Positions 7,313 to 11,310 of a DNA stretch of 11,310 nt are shown in pieces (position 1 is the stretch's first letter; each line of letters begins with the position of its first letter). The stretch lies in contig NZ_QFPF01000083.1 in assembly GCF_003248605.1 (NCBI RefSeq), positions 1 through 11,310 on the forward strand, read 5' to 3'. The position numbers and the translations under genes are program-made. This DNA is from Microbacterium sp. GTDB taxonomy: Bacteria > Actinomycetota > Actinomycetes > Actinomycetales > Microbacteriaceae. The notes under the pieces are model-generated. The model saw nothing but the letters and a program-made list of their open reading frames with translations. It was not told the DNA's origin and ran no database searches.

Positions 7313-7331
7313 CAGGGGCCGGAGGACCAGC

Positions 7332-8252
7332 TTGGCTGCACACGACCAGACGCCTGAAGGCGAACCCGACGCGCAGGCGCACCGCCTGAACGACGGAGCA
7401 CAGCCTGCGCGGCGCGCGGCCGGCATCTTCTCCCTCTCCCGCGCGGTTCGTCCCGCGCGTACCGCGGTCGCCGTCACCTCTCCGGCGCCGAAGCCGCCGC
7501 GGGCCGCACGCCGTGGTCCCGTGCGCAGCATCCTCACCATCGCGGTCGTCACCGGTCTCGTCGCGACGGTCGCGATCCCCGCCTACGCCGCCGTGCAGCC
7601 GCAGGAGGCGACCACGACGATGCAGCAGCTGGCCGCCGAGGGTGCGCAGTCGCTGGTCGTGGCCTCCGAGGTCGAGTCCTCCGCCCTGACCCGCGGCTCC
7701 TACGCCGCGACCACTCCCGACGAGATCGCGCAGAAGAAGGCCGAAGAGGCCGCTGCCGCGGCTGCCGCGGCTGCTGCCGCCGCGCGCGCCGCCGCCGTCT
7801 CATCGAGCTCGAGCGGTGGCTCCTACGCCGTGCCCGCGGGTGTTCCCCTCGTCGCTCCCGGCTCGGGTGTCGTGCGCCGTCCGCTTCCGTACTTCAACAA
7901 CTTCGGGGCGCCCTACGCAGGCCACCGCGGCACCGACTACATGGTCGGGCGCGGCACACCCATCTACTCCGTCGCCGACGGCGTGGTGACAGCATCCAGC
8001 GATGGTGGCGGTGGCCTCGGCGTCACGATCACGATCATGCACAACATCAACGGCCACGCCGTGCAGTCGGTGTACGGGCACATGCTGCCCGGCAGCCGCA
8101 CGGTCAGCGCGGGCGCCACGGTCAGTGCCGGCCAGATGATCGGCCAGGTCAGCGACACCGGGTTGGCGTTCGGCACGCACCTGCACCTGATGATCCACGT
8201 CGACGGCACGCGCGTGGATGCCGAGGGCTGGCTTGCGGCGAACGCGGGCTGA
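7332..8252 (+). CDS. M23-family (LytM-type) cell-wall endopeptidase, first of a tandem pair
   Basis: The product is 306 aa from a TTG at 7332 with a perfect GGAGG six bases upstream. A basic, Pro/Ala-rich N-terminus (1-66) precedes a hydrophobic segment (67-87, ending AIPAYAA) that is a signal peptide or membrane anchor. A linker (88-165) contains TPDEIAQKKAEEA and a run of 12 alanines. The catalytic domain is at about 175-306. Zinc and catalytic residues are visible: H198 and D202 in HRGTD, H250 in YGH, and H283/H285 in THLHL. It should cut peptidoglycan cross-bridges outside the membrane in growth or division. The usual HxHF is HLHL here. It shares the whole signal-linker block with the next gene, one base downstream, so the pair is an operon from duplication. 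A downstream GTG at 7521, directly before the signal segment, is an alternative start but has no ribosome binding site. Confidence 0.88.
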   Translation: MAAHDQTPEGEPDAQAHRLNDGAQPARRAAGIFSLSRAVRPARTAVAVTSPAPKPPRAARRGPVRSILTIAVVTGLVATVAIPAYAAVQPQEATTTMQQLAAEGAQSLVVASEVESSALTRGSYAATTPDEIAQKKAEEAAAAAAAAAAAARAAAVSSSSSGGSYAVPAGVPLVAPGSGVVRRPLPYFNNFGAPYAGHRGTDYMVGRGTPIYSVADGVVTASSDGGGGLGVTITIMHNINGHAVQSVYGHMLPGSRTVSAGATVSAGQMIGQVSDTGLAFGTHLHLMIHVDGTRVDAEGWLAANAG

Positions 8253-8253
8253 T

Positions 8254-9093
8254 ATGCGCAATCCTCTGGCGAAGAAGGCTCCCGCGCGCCCGCTCGATGG
8301 CGCTGCCTCGGGCGTGACCGACGCGACCGCACGCGGCGTCCGCACGTCGAGCGATCGTGCGGGCGGCAGCCGACGCGGTCCTGTGCGCAGCGTGCTGACG
8401 ATCGCTGCCGTGACCGGGCTCGTCGCGACGGTCGCGATCCCCGCGTACGCTGCATGGCAGCCCGAGAGCGGGTCGACGACGCTGCAGCAGCTGGCCGAAG
8501 ACGGAGCGCAGACGCTCGTCGTCGCCTCCGATGTCGCGGACTCCGCGCTCACCCGCCATTCGTACGCCGCGACCACCCCCGATGAGATCGCCAAGAAGAA
8601 GGCCGAGGAGGCCGCAGCCGCCAGGGCTCGGGCCGCGGCGGCGTCGGGCGGAAGCGCCAACATCGACCTCAGCAGCATCCCGGCCGGCAGCGGAGCGCTG
8701 AGCTGGCCGCTGCGCAACATCACCAACATCAGCGACCGCTACGGCGCGCGCGGGGGCAGCCACCGCGGTGTCGACATGCTGGCGCCGGCGATGTCGCCGA
8801 TCTACGCCTCGGCCGACGGCGTCGTCAGCCAGTCCACGGAGGGTGGCGGCGGCGGGTACGGCGCGTACGTGCGCATCGAGCACGTCATCGACGGGCAGCG
8901 CATCAGCACGCTGTACGCGCACATGTCGTACGGCACGCGCACGGTGTCGCCGGGCGAGACGGTGAGCAAGGGTCAGGTGATCGGCGGGGTCGGCAGCACC
9001 GGTTACTCCACCGCCAACCACGTGCACTTCGAGGTGTTCGTCGGCAACACCAAGGTCGACCCGATGCCGTGGCTCGGGGCCTACGGCAGCTGA
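8254..9093 (+). CDS. M23-family (LytM-type) cell-wall endopeptidase, second of a tandem pair
   Basis: The product is 279 aa. The ATG at 8254 follows the upstream stop by one base; an in-frame ATG at 8218 would overlap the previous gene by 35 bp and is less likely. No good ribosome binding site is seen, so translation is probably coupled. The block RRGPVRSVLTI ... AIPAYAA (41-67) and the linker SYAATTPDEIAKKKAEEAAA (103-122) are nearly identical to the upstream paralogue. The alanine/serine linker is shorter. The catalytic domain (about 145-279) has H170 and D174 in HRGVD, H223 in YAHM, and H256/H258 in NHVHFEV, a canonical M23 site. It should be an exported peptidoglycan endopeptidase. A long inverted repeat (9105-9152) follows the stop. 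Confidence 0.9.
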   Translation: MRNPLAKKAPARPLDGAASGVTDATARGVRTSSDRAGGSRRGPVRSVLTIAAVTGLVATVAIPAYAAWQPESGSTTLQQLAEDGAQTLVVASDVADSALTRHSYAATTPDEIAKKKAEEAAAARARAAAASGGSANIDLSSIPAGSGALSWPLRNITNISDRYGARGGSHRGVDMLAPAMSPIYASADGVVSQSTEGGGGGYGAYVRIEHVIDGQRISTLYAHMSYGTRTVSPGETVSKGQVIGGVGSTGYSTANHVHFEVFVGNTKVDPMPWLGAYGS

Positions 9094-9104
9094 TCGACCG
9101 GGCC

Positions 9105-9152
9105 GCAGCATCCCCTCGGCTTGTCGCGGGGTGTCGGATGAGTGGATGCTGC
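9105..9152 (+). terminator. Hairpin after the M23 operon
   Basis: A perfect 9-bp inverted repeat (GCAGCATCC at 9105-9113, GGATGCTGC at 9144-9152) encloses 30 nt with further self-complementarity (CCCC with GGGG). It starts 12 nt after the stop of the second peptidase. There is no T-run. Confidence 0.5.
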
Positions 9153-9244
9153 GACACGAGGCTGTTCACCGGCCGTTGGATCTGGCGGTCGCTGGAGTGA
9201 TGTAACCTGACCCCGAACGCGTGAGCGAGCGAAGGGGGGAGCCG

Positions 9245-9355
9245 ATGGATATGAAACCCCGCATTCGAACCAGGAATGCGCAAGGTCGTTATGTCCTTCG
9301 GCATCGTGTGCACACCTGCCGCGGTTCTGCCGTGGTGACTGGGCGCTGTCTGTAG
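9245..9355 (+). CDS. Putative 36-aa small ORF (leader peptide?)
   Basis: ATG at 9245, or 9251 in the same frame, follows AAGGGGGGAG (9232-9241), the richest Shine-Dalgarno in the window. Spacing suits the second ATG better. The 36-aa product is basic (about nine arginines), has two cysteines (TCRG and the C-terminal GRCL) and no hydrophobic segment. Its TAG (9353-9355) falls in the loop and descending arm of the intrinsic terminator, so a ribosome reaching the end would cover that hairpin. This is the layout of translation-sensing attenuators. The G-run can also pair with upstream CCCC, which could hide the ribosome binding site. No homologue is recognised, so its coding status is uncertain. 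Confidence 0.4.
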   Translation: MDMKPRIRTRNAQGRYVLRHRVHTCRGSAVVTGRCL

Positions 9356-9369
9356 ACAGCGCCTTTTTT
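9342..9369 (+). terminator. Strong Rho-independent terminator
   Basis: A perfect 9-bp stem (GGCGCTGTC at 9342-9350, GACAGCGCC at 9355-9363) with a TGTA loop is followed directly by six T's (9364-9369). It is the only textbook intrinsic terminator in the window. It lies 249 nt after the second peptidase stop and 85 nt before the HNH gene, so it ends a separate transcript or attenuates the HNH gene. Confidence 0.9.
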
Positions 9370-9454
9370 GCGCCCGAAATCCTCTCTCGCGAGTTCGCGC
9401 GTCGCTGATTCGAATACCGCTGAAGCCGTCACGGGCTATTCGAGAGGACACCCG

Positions 9455-9952
9455 ATGCGCACTCTGGTGCTGAACGCAGGATACGAACCACTGGCCGTGG
9501 TCTCGTTCAAGAGAGCCCTGGTGCTCGTCATGAACGCCAAGGCCACCATCATCGAGTGCGCCGAGGGCGACCCCGTCTGGGGTGTGCGCGGGGCGCTCGA
9601 CCGGCCGGCGGTGATCGTGCTCACCCGCTATGTGCGCGTGCCGCAGTCGCGCCGTGTGCCCGTCACCCGACGCGGGGTGCTGCGCCGCGACGGGCATCGC
9701 TGCGGGTACTGCGGCAAGGGGGCGACGACGATCGATCACGTGCTCCCGCGCTCGCGCGGGGGAGCGGACTCGTGGGAGAACCTCGTGGCCGCCTGTCTGC
9801 GCTGCAACAACGTCAAGGGTGATCGGACGCCCGCCGAGATGAACTGGGAGCTGCGGATCACGCCGCGTCCTCCCCACGGCGCGCAGTGGACGGTGCGTGG
9901 CACCGAGCGTGCCGACCCGCGGTGGGAGCCGTACCTGGCGCTCGCGGCGTGA
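9455..9952 (+). CDS. Stand-alone HNH endonuclease
   Basis: The product is 165 aa. Residues 1-70 form the N-terminal part common to small actinobacterial HNH proteins (MRTLVLNAGYEPLAVVSFKRA at its head). The HNH/zinc domain is at about 74-125: CGYC (C83, C86), the catalytic pair IDH (D94, H95), the central asparagine in SWENL (N109), and CLRCNN (C114, C117) followed by VKGDRTP. It should be a metal-dependent DNA nuclease, but the target is unknown. There is no RuvC, recombinase or restriction domain and no methylase neighbour, so it is not an IscB/OMEGA or a clear restriction enzyme. GAGAGGA ends six bases before the ATG. The frame is open farther upstream to 9368, but that would start inside the terminator. 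CCTCTC (9381-9386) could pair with the ribosome binding site. Confidence 0.9.
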   Translation: MRTLVLNAGYEPLAVVSFKRALVLVMNAKATIIECAEGDPVWGVRGALDRPAVIVLTRYVRVPQSRRVPVTRRGVLRRDGHRCGYCGKGATTIDHVLPRSRGGADSWENLVAACLRCNNVKGDRTPAEMNWELRITPRPPHGAQWTVRGTERADPRWEPYLALAA

Positions 9953-10121
9953 GGTCTGGACTGCGGGCCGGGCTCGGCTTGCGCGTGCGTCGCGCGGCGC
10001 GCGGCGTGCGCATGCACAGGTGCGGACGCGTCGGCCGCTGCCCCGGCGTGTCGGCGCGCTTGTCCGGCGTGTCGAGGCTCGGGTCCGCAGCTGCGCTCGC
10101 GGTTGGCGTGACCTCGGCCGG

Positions 10122-10127
10122 TAGACT
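10122..10127 (+). promoter_or_regulatory. -10 box of the tRNA-Arg gene
   Basis: TAGACT lies 10 nt before the first base of the tRNA. TTGGCG at 10103-10108 resembles a -35 but its 13-nt spacing is short. Confidence 0.5.
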
Positions 10128-10137
10128 TTCGGGGTCA

Positions 10138-10209
10138 GCCTCTGTAGCTCAATGGAAGAGCAGCTCCGTCCTAAGGAGAGGGTTGGGGGTTCGAGTCCCT
10201 CCAGGGGCA
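10138..10209 (+). tRNA. tRNA-Arg (anticodon CCU)
   Basis: A complete cloverleaf is visible. The acceptor stem is 10138-10144 with 10202-10208 (one G-U). The D-stem is GCTC with GAGC (10147-10150, 10158-10161). The anticodon arm is 10163-10179 with loop GTCCTAA and anticodon CCU at 10170-10172 after U33; its outermost pair is a G-A mismatch. The variable loop has 5 nt. The T-arm is 10185-10201 with TTCGAGT in the loop. The discriminator base is A10209 and CCA is not encoded. It decodes AGG, a rare codon in high-GC genomes. Confidence 0.95.
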
Positions 10210-10243
10210 CAGTGCGCCACCGTTAACCGACCGACTCAGTAGT

Positions 10244-10275
10244 GGGGGCCCGGCTTTGGAATGGGACCCGCCCCC
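10244..10275. terminator. Possible hairpin between convergent tRNA-Arg and the minus-strand gene
   Basis: GGGGGC (10244-10249) and GCCCCC (10270-10275) pair across 20 nt, between the tRNA 3' end (10209) and the minus-strand stop (10290). There is no T-run and the loop is large. Confidence 0.35.
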
Positions 10276-10289
10276 GGTGTCGCGAGATG

Positions 10290-11258
10290 TCAGAACGAGA
10301 TGTATCTTCCGTTGTCGTAGAGCATGAATGACTGAGCGGCCTCGGGCACGATGTACGCCGTATACCCCGTGAAGACAGAGCCTGGGTAGAGAGTCGGGCC
10401 GTCTGACATAGAAGCCATGCCGTCGCCCAGCACGATGAACTCACTCGAGTATCGATTGCCTTCGTCAGTGGCGAGATAGAGATCCAACTCCGCCAGGGAC
10501 GGCTCGACGCCGTCGGGGTTGATTCCAGTCATGGTGAGTTCTACGACGACGTACTTGAAGCCGGCCGGGGCATCGGAGTTGAACTGGTTCCAGCCCTCGA
10601 CAAGCGCGTTAGCGTTCGGATCCATGATCCGGCCAGTGAGACTGTAGTTCTCGCCTCCGAGCCACCCTTCTGCTACATACGGTTGAGAGAGAGGATTCTG
10701 GGCTGTTCCGTCAGCGGAAGGCTGTTCGGGCTCCGCATCGGACGGTTCCGCAGCGGATTGCTCCGCATCCGGCGCGCCCGCGACCGCGTCGCCCTCCGTA
10801 TCCGCCGCGTTCGCAGATTCGTCGCCGACTTCCGCGACCGAGGCGCTCGAGGTGGAGGCCGTGCTCACGAATGCAGAGAACGCGACTGTGATGACCAGCG
10901 CCGCGATGAGCGCAATTCCGCCGAGCGCAAGCCCGGTAACTGCCATGCCTTTGGGCTGCCGCTTGGCCAGCGCGAAAATTCCAAGGACGACCGCCGCGAC
11001 GGCGACAGCGAGCCCAAGCCACGGAATCAGACTGGTCAAGAACGCGACGATACCGAGGACCAGTGCCGTGATCGCGAGGCCCTTCGCCTGTCCTCGCGAG
11101 GGGCTTGGCCCAGAGCCCGACGGTGCGTGTTCGGTCAGCGTCGTCGTGTGTGCCGCCGCGGGTGGTGCGGATTCCGCCCATCGCTGACCATCCCAGTACC
11201 GAATCTCATTGTTGGCGTGCGGCGCCGGATACCATCCGGCCGTCGGCGTATCAGTCAT
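10290..11258 (-). CDS. DUF2510 / DUF4190 membrane protein with exported C-terminal domain
   Basis: The product is 322 aa. Residues 7-28 carry the DUF2510 signature (GWYPAP, then RYWDGQRW), a short cytoplasmic motif common in actinobacterial membrane proteins. About 60-130 is a DUF4190-like block of three hydrophobic helices (about 60-80, 82-99 and 104-131) with its GMAVTGLALGGIALI repeat. A long acidic Ala/Glu/Asp/Pro linker (138-186) leads to an extracytoplasmic beta-rich domain (about 195-322) resembling DUF4352 (FKYVVVELTMTGINP at 234-248). The role is unknown. GGGGGA lies close before the ATG at 11258. Codon third positions and overall GC look lower than in the genes to the left, and no neighbour on this side is visible. 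Between the ATG and the window edge a CTGCC/GGCAG hairpin (11291-11304) is the only other structure seen. Confidence 0.85.
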   Translation of the reverse strand: MTDTPTAGWYPAPHANNEIRYWDGQRWAESAPPAAAHTTTLTEHAPSGSGPSPSRGQAKGLAITALVLGIVAFLTSLIPWLGLAVAVAAVVLGIFALAKRQPKGMAVTGLALGGIALIAALVITVAFSAFVSTASTSSASVAEVGDESANAADTEGDAVAGAPDAEQSAAEPSDAEPEQPSADGTAQNPLSQPYVAEGWLGGENYSLTGRIMDPNANALVEGWNQFNSDAPAGFKYVVVELTMTGINPDGVEPSLAELDLYLATDEGNRYSSEFIVLGDGMASMSDGPTLYPGSVFTGYTAYIVPEAAQSFMLYDNGRYISF

Positions 11259-11310
11259 CTGTCCCCCAGATCTTGATTGAAGTGAGCTTTCTGCCCATTG
11301 GCAGAGTAGC

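Larger units (their letters stand above)
9203..9369 (+). ncRNA. Structured transcript with own promoter, small ORF and intrinsic terminator
   Basis: A TG-preceded -10-like TAACCT lies at 9203-9208; the -35 is poor. Then come a CCCC/GGGG pairing (9211-9214 with G's in 9234-9239) around a CGC-GTGA-GCG hairpin (9218-9227), a perfect 7-bp stem (9260-9266 with 9274-9280), a small stem around a TTCG at 9290-9304, a GTGTGCACAC palindrome (9306-9315), a CCGCGG/CCGTGG pairing and a perfect terminator (9342-9369). The stretch is more A/T-rich than its surroundings. It may be a leader or attenuator of the HNH gene 85 nt downstream, or a free small RNA. I do not recognise it as a known family. Confidence 0.5.

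Noticed and set aside
7161..7331. GTG at 7161 as start of the first M23 gene
   Set aside because: It has no ribosome binding site, mixed third-position bases up to 7331, and coincides with a promoter -35. TTG 7332 has a perfect GGAGG.
7196..7420. A complete canonical ydaO c-di-AMP riboswitch
   Set aside because: Only fragments resemble it. The conserved 3' core and the GGGGTGAA-type element were not found, so it is reported as an open question instead.
8218..8253. ATG at 8218 as start of the second M23 gene
   Set aside because: It overlaps the first peptidase by 35 bp without a ribosome binding site. ATG 8254 directly follows the stop and gives a normal coupled start.
9203..9952. HEARO/OMEGA-type RNA with an IscB-like nuclease
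   Set aside because: The HNH protein is 165 aa and lacks RuvC, bridge-helix and PLMP parts, so an RNA next to an HNH gene is not enough.
10209..11310. Attachment-site duplication of the tRNA-Arg 3' end
   Set aside because: No second copy of the tRNA tail was found in the rest of the window.

Overview
The window is very GC-rich DNA with strong G/C at third codon positions. It carries a set of genes typical of high-GC Gram-positive bacteria: an XPB-type DNA repair helicase, an actinobacterial-type SerC, an iron-type DtxR/IdeR repressor, DUF3027 and DUF2510/DUF4190 proteins. The protein style, the paired M23 peptidases and the leaderless -10 boxes fit an actinomycete, most likely Microbacteriaceae (Microbacterium or a close relative). 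The genus is inference. From memory, the run xpb - helicase-associated protein ... csp ... DUF3027 - serC also occurs in scattered form in the Mycobacterium tuberculosis chromosome, so most of this window looks like ancestral core genome rather than a mobile island.

Left part (1-3900). The tail of a plus-strand membrane protein is followed by a large inverted repeat, which separates it from a convergent minus-strand run. Read 5'->3' on the minus strand, that run is a small two-helix membrane protein, a helicase-associated (Helicase_C_3/WYL-like) protein and the XPB helicase. The helicase also seems to have its own leaderless promoter.

Middle (3900-7100). Divergent from that run, a cold-shock protein with a C-terminal extension overlaps by 17 nt a DUF3027 protein ending in a long Asp/Ser/Glu tail. 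A hairpin terminator separates these from convergent serC, which also appears leaderless. Divergent from serC is an IdeR/DtxR iron-dependent repressor with an iron-box-like sequence over its promoter and a hairpin after its stop.

Right part (7100-11310). Two tandem paralogous M23 (LytM-type) cell-wall endopeptidases form an operon. It has a recognisable promoter, an MtrA-like direct repeat, a structured leader of about 135 nt and a TTG start with an ideal ribosome binding site. A 360-bp gap follows. It holds a hairpin after the peptidase operon and then an unexplained element: a chain of hairpins, a strong ribosome binding site, a 36-codon small ORF, and a perfect intrinsic terminator that swallows the small ORF's stop codon. 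This lies just upstream of a stand-alone HNH endonuclease gene and is the best candidate for something undescribed. tRNA-Arg(CCU) comes next, then a minus-strand DUF2510/DUF4190 membrane protein of visibly lower GC.

No insertion sequence, prophage gene, CRISPR array or rRNA was seen.
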